Positions 26,118 through 33,946 of a stretch of DNA of 64,000 bases are shown in pieces. Both the position numbers and the translations under genes were made by a program. Each line of letters starts with the position of its first letter. The stretch's first letter is position 1. The notes under the pieces are model-generated. The model did not search any database. It was given only the letters and a program-made list of their open reading frames with translations, and had not been told where the DNA came from. The stretch lies in assembly GCF_008764295.1 (NCBI RefSeq), contig NZ_VTQX01000001.1:124001-188000 (forward strand), given 5' to 3'. The DNA comes from Bacillus methanolicus. GTDB taxonomy: Bacteria; Bacillota; Bacilli; Bacillales; Cytobacillaceae.

Positions 26118-28160
26118 TTGATTGCATCTTTCTTTTTTTTAATGACCCATTCTTTGAAAATTAGTACAATAACAATGATAGGAACTAAACTAAAGGTATG
26201 GGTAACAAGTTATGAAGTCATATTAGCGCTCATGGCAATTGCCTCTGTATTATTAGTTTGGGATACAAACTTCAACTATATATGGCTAGACCGAATGATC
26301 TGGGTTATTTTCTCCGTTGATATTTTCACAAGATTATTCCGCGCTCAGAATAAATGGGAATTCATTAAAAAACATCCTTTTGAATTTATTGCGATTATTC
26401 CGTTTGATTCCATCTTTCGATTAGCAAGGCTCGTAAGATTAATGAGGGTATTACGTTTGTTTGCCTTCATTAATAAATACTTCCCTACGATCGTCAAAAT
26501 ATTAAAAACAAACCATTTGGATCGAATGGTCCTTTTTGTAGTCGTCATTATACTGATTTCTTCTATTCCTATCGTTTTGATTGAGCCATCCATAAACTCT
26601 ATAACAGATGCCATTTGGTGGGCTGTCGTCACTACGACCACCGTTGGGTACGGGGATATTTCTCCAGAAACAAATCTCGGTAGAATAATTGCTATTCTGT
26701 TAATGATTGTTGGAATTGGAATTATTGGAGCGATCACAGGAAGTGTGGCTACTTTTTTTACTAAGAGCAATAAAGAAAATGAGCACCCTGCCATTCTTTA
26801 CATAAAGAACCAGTTAGAGCGATATCCAGAGCTTACTCACGAAGATATTAAAGTGATGAAAAATATGCTTGATTCTTTAATTAAAGAACAAAGTAGTAAA
26901 GTATTAAATAAACGATTCATAACTTTTAAGGGAGTCGAAAAAATGAAAGCAGTTGGCATTGTAGTAGAATACAACCCTTTCCATAATGGGCATGCTTACC
27001 ATTTAAAACAATCACGACTAATTAGCAATGCAGATATTGTCATTGCGGTGATGAGTGGACAATTTTTACAACGGGGAGAACCTGCACTATTACCAAAATG
27101 GCAGCGGGCAAAAATGGCATTATCCGCCGGCGTCGATATTGTCATTGAACTCCCCTATCAATTTGCTACCCAAAAAGCAGATACCTTTGCTTTTGGAGCT
27201 GTTTCTTTGTTAAGTCAAATTGGCGCAAGCGTGCTCTGCTTCGGAAGTGAGTCTGGGGAAATTGAACACTTTTATCACACTTTACAATTTCTAAAAAACA
27301 ATCAAGAAAAATATGAAGAAAAAATCAAAGCGAAAATGGCCCAAGGAATGAGCTACCCTTCCGCAACATCTTCTGCTTTTCTTGAGCTAGACCCAAATGA
27401 AAAAATCATTGATCTATCAAAACCAAACAATATTTTAGGATTCCAATATGTAAAGGCAATCAATGACATAGGAATTAACATGCGTGCTTTAACGATACCG
27501 AGAACTAAAGCAGGCTATCATGATGAACGTTTCTCATCTGAAACGATTGCTAGTGCAACAAGCATTCGTAAGTCATTATTTACAACCGGAGGAAGCTTAA
27601 GTGAGATCAACAGCTACATTCCAAACACAACCGCTGCTGTCCTTGAAAATTATTACAAGACATACAAACAGTTTCAACGTTGGGAGAACTATTGGCCTTT
27701 TTTAAAATATAGGTTGCTCCATACTACTGGAACAGAATTACGTAACATATATGAAGTGGAGGAAGGTTTGGAAAATCGGGTTATTGAAGCAGCTTTAACA
27801 GCGAATTCATTCGAAGATTTTATGAATATCGTGAAAACAAAGCGTTATACTTGGACAAGACTACAACGGATGTGCACACATATATTAACCAATACTACCT
27901 TCGATGAAATGAATGAGACAATGAAAGAAGCGAACTACATTCGATTACTTGGTATGAACGATAACGGAAGAAGGTATTTAAATCAGTGGAAAAAACACGC
28001 TTCTATTCCATTGGTATCAAAATTGTCTTCGTATCATGGCGATGATATCAAACTTGATATACGCGCTTCTAGGGTTTACGCTTTAGGAGCAAAAGAAGAA
28101 GTGACACAAGAGCTGCTGCAGATGGAATATAAACAGCCTCCTCTTTATATGACAAAATAA
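26118..28160 (+). CDS. Voltage-gated-type K+ channel read in frame into TmcAL (fusion frame)
   Basis: One uninterrupted frame joins two unrelated proteins. Residues 1-275 are a six-helix channel: S1 about 33-48, S2 about 54-72 and S3 about 86-97. S4 carries regularly spaced Arg (RLARLVRLMRVLRL, 101-114). S5 is 137-155, the selectivity filter TTVGYGD is 174-180, and S6 is 189-214. A soluble tail follows. Residue 276 is the normal first Met of TmcAL. No stop codon separates them. TmcAL keeps its own AAGGGAG eight bases before that Met, so a free TmcAL is likely also made. The channel start is uncertain (TTG 26,118, ATG 26,142 or ATG 26,175, none with a good ribosome binding site). A sequencing error removing the channel stop is possible. 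Confidence 0.75.
   Translation: MIASFFFLMTHSLKISTITMIGTKLKVWVTSYEVILALMAIASVLLVWDTNFNYIWLDRMIWVIFSVDIFTRLFRAQNKWEFIKKHPFEFIAIIPFDSIFRLARLVRLMRVLRLFAFINKYFPTIVKILKTNHLDRMVLFVVVIILISSIPIVLIEPSINSITDAIWWAVVTTTTVGYGDISPETNLGRIIAILLMIVGIGIIGAITGSVATFFTKSNKENEHPAILYIKNQLERYPELTHEDIKVMKNMLDSLIKEQSSKVLNKRFITFKGVEKMKAVGIVVEYNPFHNGHAYHLKQSRLISNADIVIAVMSGQFLQRGEPALLPKWQRAKMALSAGVDIVIELPYQFATQKADTFAFGAVSLLSQIGASVLCFGSESGEIEHFYHTLQFLKNNQEKYEEKIKAKMAQGMSYPSATSSAFLELDPNEKIIDLSKPNNILGFQYVKAINDIGINMRALTIPRTKAGYHDERFSSETIASATSIRKSLFTTGGSLSEINSYIPNTTAAVLENYYKTYKQFQRWENYWPFLKYRLLHTTGTELRNIYEVEEGLENRVIEAALTANSFEDFMNIVKTKRYTWTRLQRMCTHILTNTTFDEMNETMKEANYIRLLGMNDNGRRYLNQWKKHASIPLVSKLSSYHGDDIKLDIRASRVYALGAKEEVTQELLQMEYKQPPLYMTK
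26943..28160 (+). CDS. tmcAL: tRNA(Met) cytidine acetate ligase TmcAL (YlbM)
   Basis: Independent translation product of the second half of the preceding frame: 405 residues. TmcAL activates acetate with ATP and acetylates N4 of C34 in elongator tRNA-Met. The nucleotidyltransferase HxGH-type motif is EYNPFHNGHAYHL (about residues 9-21 from this Met). AVMSGQFLQRGEPALLPKW, YQFATQKADTFAFGAV and the ISATSIR-type IASATSIRKSL follow. AAGGGAG lies eight bases before the ATG. The gene is at the ylbM position, divergent from ylbN. Confidence 0.93.
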   Translation: MKAVGIVVEYNPFHNGHAYHLKQSRLISNADIVIAVMSGQFLQRGEPALLPKWQRAKMALSAGVDIVIELPYQFATQKADTFAFGAVSLLSQIGASVLCFGSESGEIEHFYHTLQFLKNNQEKYEEKIKAKMAQGMSYPSATSSAFLELDPNEKIIDLSKPNNILGFQYVKAINDIGINMRALTIPRTKAGYHDERFSSETIASATSIRKSLFTTGGSLSEINSYIPNTTAAVLENYYKTYKQFQRWENYWPFLKYRLLHTTGTELRNIYEVEEGLENRVIEAALTANSFEDFMNIVKTKRYTWTRLQRMCTHILTNTTFDEMNETMKEANYIRLLGMNDNGRRYLNQWKKHASIPLVSKLSSYHGDDIKLDIRASRVYALGAKEEVTQELLQMEYKQPPLYMTK

Positions 28161-28212
28161 AAAGGATAAACCATCAGAGGATTCCTTAATTTTGCTGTTA
28201 TCAGAAGGGAAA

Positions 28213-28253
28213 AATGTCGATTACAGGTTATTTTTATTACTGTAATCGACATT
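28213..28253 (-). terminator. Terminator at the 3' end of the CDP-alcohol phosphatidyltransferase gene
   Basis: Perfect 14-bp inverted repeat (arm AATGTCGATTACAG) with a 13-nt loop. It contains the stop codon of the minus-strand gene and is followed by TTTTCCC on that strand. It may also stop tmcAL transcripts arriving on the plus strand, though that side is not T-rich. Confidence 0.75.
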
Positions 28254-28799
28254 ATCCTTCCAAAATAGCAAGCTTTTTATATTCGGATTATAAGCAGTTA
28301 ATCTCCATAGTAAGATAGTCTCTTCAATAGTTGCTAACATCGCAACAGCAAAAAGGATAAAAATAGTCCAACTCGGTATATTACCGAGTAAAATCACAGC
28401 TGGTAAGAATAGAAACAGGCAAACACCTGTCCCTTTATTGCCGAACGTATGGATAATACTCCATTGTCTGAATTTCATTTTTGTCACTAATAAATTTCCC
28501 AACCGCATGATCAAGATCGTCATGAAGCATAACCCTAACTGGAACATGATTTCATTGCTCGCCATTTGAACCATAACGAAAACCCAGACAATGTAAAACA
28601 CGAAATCTCCTAAACTATCTAGTTTGCTACCAAGAATAGTTTCAGCATTTAACAGCCTTGCCAAATATCCATCGACGACATCGCTCAATCCACATAATAA
28701 ATAGACAATGAAGAAAAAGAAAGAAGATTGACATAAAAATAATAACGTAACAGATAAAATTATACGCAAACAAGACAGAATATTAGGTAATGATTTCAA
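28221..28799 (-). CDS. CDP-alcohol phosphatidyltransferase family protein
   Basis: A 192-residue membrane enzyme with the class signature D-G-x2-A-R-x8-G-x3-D-x3-D, seen as DGYLARLLNAETILGSKLD followed by SLGD. It has five to six hydrophobic helices. Such enzymes swap CMP of a CDP-alcohol (often CDP-diacylglycerol) for another alcohol; the acceptor (glycerol-phosphate, inositol or other) cannot be told from sequence. The start is TTG at 28,799 with AAGGAG upstream. It sits between tmcAL and ylbL, where B. subtilis has no gene, and it is shorter than PgsA of Bacillus as I recall it; it is an extra paralogue. Confidence 0.82.
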   Translation of the reverse strand: MKSLPNILSCLRIILSVTLLFLCQSSFFFFIVYLLCGLSDVVDGYLARLLNAETILGSKLDSLGDFVFYIVWVFVMVQMASNEIMFQLGLCFMTILIMRLGNLLVTKMKFRQWSIIHTFGNKGTGVCLFLFLPAVILLGNIPSWTIFILFAVAMLATIEETILLWRLTAYNPNIKSLLFWKDNVDYSNKNNL

Positions 28800-28926
28800 A
28801 TTTTTTCTCCTTATTATTTAAAGCATGCATTGTTCTTATAAACAAAGCATGAGGCCATTTTCGAAACCTTTAGTGGCCTTGCTAAACAATATTGTTGCTG
28901 TAAGCCATCGACATATAAGCATTTTT

Positions 28927-28971
28927 TTTAAAAAAGGACCTCCAAAAAGCCACTTTAACTGACTTTTTGGA
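28927..28971 (-). terminator. Terminator after ylbL
   Basis: Stem TCCAAAAAG / CTTTTTGGA with a 13-nt loop, extendable with mismatches, followed on the minus strand by GGTCCTTTTTTT. It begins seven bases after the ylbL stop. Confidence 0.82.
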
Positions 28972-28977
28972 AGCCTC

Positions 28978-30003
28978 CTAGTTCTTTGGTTGCAACTCTT
29001 TCAAATAATCAATCGCCTCATCAAATGTATCAATTGGAACGATTTTCATTTTCGTTTTAATGTCTTTTGCCGTTTTAATGGCTGCATTATAATTTGAATC
29101 CTCCGCTCCCTCTTCATTAGGAGCAAAAAAGATCTCAGCCCCTGCTTTATCGGCAGCAACAATTTTCTGTTCAATCCCCCCAATTCTACCGACCTTGCCA
29201 TCAGAAGAAATCGTACCCGTCCCAGCAATTGCATAACCTTTTGTTAAGTCTTCTTCAATCAGTTGATTATAAATTTCAAGAGAAAACATAAAACCCGCGG
29301 AAGGTCCTCCTATATCGTCCGTTTTGATTTCAACATTTGGATTCACATGTAGTTCTTTATCATCGACAAGTCCGATCCCAACACCTACACGGCTTGCGTC
29401 ATCAGGAAATGGTTGAACTTGAATCTTCGTGTTCTCTTCTTCTCCTCTTCGCAAATAGGTGAGCGTAATCTCAGTCCCGGCAGTTTGCTTACTAACAAAT
29501 TCAATAAATTCCTCTGATGAAGTAAACTCATGACCATTTATTTTAAAAATACGGTCACCCGGCAGTAATTTGTCAGCAGCAGGCATATTGTCGACTACAT
29601 TTAGAACATATACTCCTTTATATTCATATTTAATCGGGATTTCTGCTTTCTTATAGGCAACCTCTATTGCAGATTGCTTCGAACTGGCCATCAGGTGCAT
29701 TTGTCGTACATTATATTCCTCTTCAGTTTCTTCTTCACTTCGGACAGCATCCAACGGATAGATTTCTTGATAATCACTTAATGAGGCGAGCAAATAGGAA
29801 TAAATATTTGCTTTCCCCATTCGAATGGTCGTCAACATAAAGCTTCCCTTTTCATCAAAGCCATTCTCAACTTCAATGATCGGATTCAACTCTTTTGCCA
29901 TCCCCGGTTTAGAAACATAATATGGCAATGAAAAGAATGAGGCAATAACCATAAATAAGGCCGCTAAAATGAAAAAAAACCGAAAATAAAACTTCTTGTT
30001 CAT
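28978..30003 (-). CDS. ylbL: Membrane-anchored PDZ/Lon-type serine protease (SepM/YlbL family)
   Basis: A 341-residue protease anchored by an N-terminal helix (FFILAALFMVIASFF, 10-24). A PDZ domain covers about 125-195 (NMPAADKLLPGDRIFKINGH). The Lon-type catalytic domain has the Ser/Lys dyad: Ser235 in DIGGPSAGFMF and Lys280 in GGIEQKIVAADKAGA. In streptococci SepM trims a competence pheromone; in B. subtilis YlbL is reported to take part in DNA-damage checkpoint recovery by clearing YneA. The ATG follows the ylbK stop directly (TAGATG), so they are coupled. Confidence 0.93.
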   Translation of the reverse strand: MNKKFYFRFFFILAALFMVIASFFSLPYYVSKPGMAKELNPIIEVENGFDEKGSFMLTTIRMGKANIYSYLLASLSDYQEIYPLDAVRSEEETEEEYNVRQMHLMASSKQSAIEVAYKKAEIPIKYEYKGVYVLNVVDNMPAADKLLPGDRIFKINGHEFTSSEEFIEFVSKQTAGTEITLTYLRRGEEENTKIQVQPFPDDASRVGVGIGLVDDKELHVNPNVEIKTDDIGGPSAGFMFSLEIYNQLIEEDLTKGYAIAGTGTISSDGKVGRIGGIEQKIVAADKAGAEIFFAPNEEGAEDSNYNAAIKTAKDIKTKMKIVPIDTFDEAIDYLKELQPKN

Positions 30004-30789
30004 CTAGTGCTGCTCCTTCCACTCCTCGATCTGTTGCTGAATTTTTGCAATATATTTTTCCGTTTCTTCTTCCCCTATTTGGATAATTTCATCTATGTTT
30101 GTAAATGCCCTCGAGCTATACATCTCAAGAGGCGGCTGAATCATAACATCAGAAGCAATTTCTCTATTTGCAACAATCTCCATTTGCAAAATATCGATAC
30201 TCTGCATAATGACATCGTAGATAGACGTAATTTCTGTTGTCCGGTTTACACGAGAAACATCAACGGCGATAATAATATCCGCCCCCATTTCTTTCACAAC
30301 GGAAACAGGTACCCTATCAACCACTCCCCCATCCACCAATAGCCTTCCTTCAAATTTTTCCGGAACAAAAATTCCAGGAATCGAAATACTTGCTCTAACA
30401 GCATCAGCTATCGACCCTTTTTTAAAAACCACTTTCTCACCGCTCATTAAATCAGTCGCTACAACATGGACAGGAATGTCTAATTGTTCAAGATTTTTCC
30501 CATAGGTAAAAATTCGAATAAGCTCTTTCACACGATTTCCTGCGATAAAGCCCATTTTCGGGAGTGTGAAATCCAAATAATATTTTCTCCTAAATACGCG
30601 AGATAAATGATATAGGCGTTCAATGTCTGAGCCAGCACCATAAAAACAGGCGACCATTGCCCCCATGCTGCTGCCAGCAATGAGATCAATCGGTATTTTT
30701 GCATCCAGCAGCTTTTTTATTACCCCTAAATGAGCAAATCCCCTTGCTCCACCTGAACCAAGCGCTAGACCAATTTTCGGTTGCTGCAA
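30004..30789 (-). CDS. ylbK: Patatin-like phospholipase (YlbK/RssA family)
   Basis: Cytoplasmic patatin-family hydrolase of 261 residues. The glycine-rich oxyanion motif GSGGARGFAHLG is at 11-22, the nucleophile elbow GSSMG has Ser41, and the partner DGG has Asp153. The catalytic dyad is therefore complete. The lipid substrate is not known for this bacterial branch. TTG start at 30,789 with AAAGGAGG upstream. It is cotranscribed with ylbL, as in B. subtilis. Confidence 0.92.
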   Translation of the reverse strand: MQQPKIGLALGSGGARGFAHLGVIKKLLDAKIPIDLIAGSSMGAMVACFYGAGSDIERLYHLSRVFRRKYYLDFTLPKMGFIAGNRVKELIRIFTYGKNLEQLDIPVHVVATDLMSGEKVVFKKGSIADAVRASISIPGIFVPEKFEGRLLVDGGVVDRVPVSVVKEMGADIIIAVDVSRVNRTTEITSIYDVIMQSIDILQMEIVANREIASDVMIQPPLEMYSSRAFTNIDEIIQIGEEETEKYIAKIQQQIEEWKEQH

Positions 30790-31083
30790 AAATAAGCGCC
30801 TCCTTTAAAAAGGAATGTGGGCCAGAATAAACAAGTTCCATCTTCTCCCACTTTTATATATTCTTATGGTCTATTTTATTTTTCTATGAGTATATTGATC
30901 TATATGAGGACAAGACCTAATGAAATAAGTTCCAACAAAGAAATGATCAATTAACATTGTTCTATATTTTACACGATTGAGTAATCGTGCATTTGCTGAT
31001 TTAATCATTTTTATTTTAGCATTATTTTCTAGAAGATGCACTTTGCTTGTGTCATCAGTAAATCTTCGAGGGAGGATGCATGG
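30790..31083. other. Divergent intergenic region ylbK / ylbJ
   Basis: About 290 bp with a perfect 7-bp hairpin CACGATT-GAGT-AATCGTG (30,972-30,989) on the ylbJ side. Position suggests an operator or leader structure. B. subtilis ylbJ is sigma-E controlled; I do not find a clear sigma-E -10 here, only partial -35-like ATATT matches near 30,893 and 30,964. Confidence 0.4.
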
Positions 31084-32301
31084 GTGGTAAAATCGAAACT
31101 AAAAACCATTATACTAGCTTCAGCAGTTTCCATAATGGCTATTTCTTTAATTTCTTTTCCACAAGACTCTGTGAACGCGTCCATTAGAGGATTGGATATG
31201 TGGTGGAAAATCGTCTTTCCCTCATTACTTCCATTTTTTATTGTGTCCGAGATGTTAATAGGCTTTGGGGTTGTAAAATTTATTGGTGTTCTACTGGAAC
31301 CTTTAATGAGACCGTTATTTCGAGTTCCAGGAGTCGGTGGCTTTGTGTGGGCGATGGGAATGGCCTCTGGCTATCCTGCAGGTGCGAAGCTAACAGCCCG
31401 TTTAAGACAGGAAGGACAGTTGACAAAAATTGAAGCAGAAAGGCTCGTAACGTTCACTAATTGCTCGAACCCATTATTTATCTTTGGGGCCGTATCTGTT
31501 GGCTTTTTTTATAATCCACAACTGGGGATTATTTTGGCATTAGCACATTATCTTGGTAATTTCACCGTCGGAATCATGATGCGATTTCACGGAAAAGATC
31601 ATGAGCCAACCGCAAAAAAGAGTGCAAAATTTTCTTTAAAGAATGCTTTTAGGGAACTGCACCGGACAAGAATTAATGACAACAGGCCGCTCGGAAAGTT
31701 ACTCGGCGATGCAGTGATGTCTTCTATTCAAACATTATTGATGATCGGTGGTTTCATCATTTTATTTTCTGTAATAAATCAACTTTTATCGAACTTAAAC
31801 ATTATTGAAATGGTTGGTTCTATAGTTGCTTTGCTACTGCAGTTAATCCATCTTCCAGAGTCATTTAGCATTCCATTAATATCCGGAATTTTTGAACTCA
31901 CTTTAGGAAATAAGCTGACCAGTCAGGTAGAAAACGTTACGCTGCTTCAACAAGCTATCATCGCCAGTGTCATTCTTGCATTCAGCGGATTAAGCGTGCA
32001 AGCTCAAGTAGCTAGTATTCTTGCACAAACAGACATCAAATTTAAACCTTTTTTTATAGCGAGAATCTTTCATAGTGTTTTTGCTGGATTGTATACATGG
32101 TTGCTTTGGAACCCCATTTATGAAAACTTAAATCCACAGAATCCGGATTCTAAAACCGTCCCAGTCGCCCTTTTTGATGAAGGAAAGTGGGCGTTTGATA
32201 CATTTGAACTGATTAGTGACACAGGACCAATATTAACGCTTATTTCATTGCTGGTCTACATCGTTGTATATGCAAGTCGGATGCTTAGAAACGAACATTA
32301 A
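31084..32301 (+). CDS. ylbJ: Sporulation integral membrane protein YlbJ
   Basis: Polytopic membrane protein (about 405 residues, eight or more helices) of the YlbJ/SpoVV group with nucleoside-recognition-type 'gate' domains. In B. subtilis YlbJ (SpoVV) is a mother-cell protein needed to move dipicolinic acid into the forespore region. Conserved stretches: MWWKIVFPSLLPFFIVSE, FRVPGVGGFVWAMGMASGYP, AGAKLTARLRQEGQL and FTNCSNPLFIFGAVSVGFF. Start chosen as GTG at 31,084, with GAGGGAGG eight bases upstream; the longer in-frame ATG at 31,036 has no ribosome binding site. Confidence 0.93.
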   Translation: MVKSKLKTIILASAVSIMAISLISFPQDSVNASIRGLDMWWKIVFPSLLPFFIVSEMLIGFGVVKFIGVLLEPLMRPLFRVPGVGGFVWAMGMASGYPAGAKLTARLRQEGQLTKIEAERLVTFTNCSNPLFIFGAVSVGFFYNPQLGIILALAHYLGNFTVGIMMRFHGKDHEPTAKKSAKFSLKNAFRELHRTRINDNRPLGKLLGDAVMSSIQTLLMIGGFIILFSVINQLLSNLNIIEMVGSIVALLLQLIHLPESFSIPLISGIFELTLGNKLTSQVENVTLLQQAIIASVILAFSGLSVQAQVASILAQTDIKFKPFFIARIFHSVFAGLYTWLLWNPIYENLNPQNPDSKTVPVALFDEGKWAFDTFELISDTGPILTLISLLVYIVVYASRMLRNEH

Positions 32302-32383
32302 TACAAATGTATAAATGCTGTAAAAATAGATGGAAAGAGAAGCTGCCATTAGAATGCACAAAAACAACAATTGCGAAGCAATT

Positions 32384-32428
32384 AAAAAAGCGAGTGTTTG
32401 CAATTACTAGACAAACACTCGCTTTTTT
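32384..32428. terminator. Bidirectional terminator between ylbJ and coaD
   Basis: Perfect 17-bp inverted repeat (arm AAAAAAGCGAGTGTTTG) with an 11-nt loop, A/T-runs on both sides, between convergent genes. Confidence 0.9.
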
Positions 32429-32451
32429 ACATAATATGTAAGATCCATTCA

Positions 32452-32946
<495 letters not shown>

Positions 32947-33504
32947 TTAAAAATGGGCCTTTTCATATATAGATATCGTTATGATTCCATAGGTTTCTTG
33001 TTTGATTCGAACAAGACCTTCAATTTGTGCTGGGATTTGAACGTCTGAACTATGTTCACAAACAATAACTCCTTCGTCCTTCAACAATTGATGCTTATCT
33101 ATCAATTCTAGCGTCTCTTTCAATTGTTGTTTAGCATATGGTGGGTCAAGAAAAATATAATCAAAACGAAGTTCCCTTTTTATAATTGCCTTTAATGCTC
33201 GAGTTGATTCATTTCTATATACTTCAGCCCGTTCTTCTAAATTACATTGTTTTAAATTCTCATAAATTGTTTGAATGGCTTTCCCATCACGGTCGATAAA
33301 AAGCACCTTATCTGTTCCCCGACTTAGCGCTTCTATTCCTAAACCTCCGCTGCCCGCAAAAAGATCAAGGCATAGTCCACCTTGAAAATAAGGACCGATC
33401 ATATTAAAGATTGCTTCCTTCACTTTATCAGTTGTTGGCCTCGTCGATTTTCCTGGCACAGCTTTTAACGATTTTCCTTTCAATTTGCCTGAAACGACTC
33501 TCAT
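32947..33504 (-). CDS. rsmD: 16S rRNA (guanine(966)-N2)-methyltransferase RsmD
   Basis: SAM-dependent methyltransferase for G966 of 16S rRNA, 185 residues from MRVVSGKLKGKSLKAVPG. It has the RPTTDKVKEAIFNMIG motif, SAM-binding LDLFAGSGGLGIEALSRG and the catalytic FLDPPYAKQ (the NPPY-type motif). AGGTGAT lies six bases before the ATG at 33,504; the frame extends further upstream without a ribosome binding site. It forms an operon with coaD. Confidence 0.96.
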   Translation of the reverse strand: MRVVSGKLKGKSLKAVPGKSTRPTTDKVKEAIFNMIGPYFQGGLCLDLFAGSGGLGIEALSRGTDKVLFIDRDGKAIQTIYENLKQCNLEERAEVYRNESTRALKAIIKRELRFDYIFLDPPYAKQQLKETLELIDKHQLLKDEGVIVCEHSSDVQIPAQIEGLVRIKQETYGIITISIYEKAHF

Positions 33505-33679
33505 GAAATAATCACCTGCATTGTCAAACTTCCTTACCATCCTAACATAATCAAAGCAAAGTGCCAATTATCGACATCCAGGTATTTTTTCATTACTTAT
33601 CTGCCCATTTAAATAAAGGGAATGGCTGTCTACCGCAAAATCAATCACATTATAACTTTGCAAAAAAAATGATAATGAT

Positions 33680-33707
33680 GTATATCCACCTCTATTGTGG
33701 AAATACT
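33680..33707 (+). promoter_or_regulatory. Candidate forespore (sigma-F/sigma-G) promoter for the CsfG-like RNA
   Basis: GTATA (33,680-33,684) and GGAAATACT (33,699-33,707) match the forespore consensus GYATA and GGNNANANT, separated by 14 bases, slightly short of the usual spacing. Transcription would start near 33,714, exactly at the first hairpin of the RNA. No sigma-A promoter of similar quality is present on this strand. Confidence 0.6.
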
Positions 33708-33713
33708 GTAATT

Positions 33714-33862
33714 AACAACATCTATTCGAGGATGTTGTTGCCAACCGCGGAGAAGACTTACGTTTCCCCATAAGTTCTTCCTCCGGTTTCTCCTCTCCCT
33801 TTGCCTTCTTTCCTTATAAAGGAGATGGAAGGACCCTGCAGTTATCTGCAGGGTTTTCTTTT
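33714..33862 (+). ncRNA. csfG: CsfG-like sporulation small RNA
   Basis: A plus-strand RNA of about 149 nt in a gap where both flanking genes are on the minus strand. Elements in order: a 9-bp hairpin AACAACATC/GATGTTGTT (33,714-33,739); a 12-bp stem with two bulges, GGAGAAGACTTA pairing 33,771-33,784; a 29-base tract with one purine (33,787-33,815); and a strong terminator. I recall B. subtilis CsfG as a forespore-specific sRNA lying between ylbG and ylbH (rsmD) with a pyrimidine-rich strip; place, strand logic and layout agree. Its targets are not known to me. The name is from synteny and architecture, not an alignment. Confidence 0.75.
33834..33862 (+). terminator. Terminator of the CsfG-like RNA
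   Basis: Perfect 8-bp stem CCCTGCAG / CTGCAGGG with loop TTAT, followed by TTTTCTTTTTTT. It is T-rich only on the plus strand, showing transcription in that direction. Confidence 0.9.
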
Positions 33863-33946
33863 TTTATTATTGCGATATTGTTGAGAAAAAGAGCGAAAAT
33901 TAACATCGATATAGAACAAAGCTACTTTGTTAAGTGTCGCACATAA

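Noticed and set aside
33561-33773. Plus-strand 70-residue frame upstream of and into the CsfG-like RNA
   Set aside because: No ribosome binding site, and it reads through the promoter and the hairpins of the structured RNA; chance frame.
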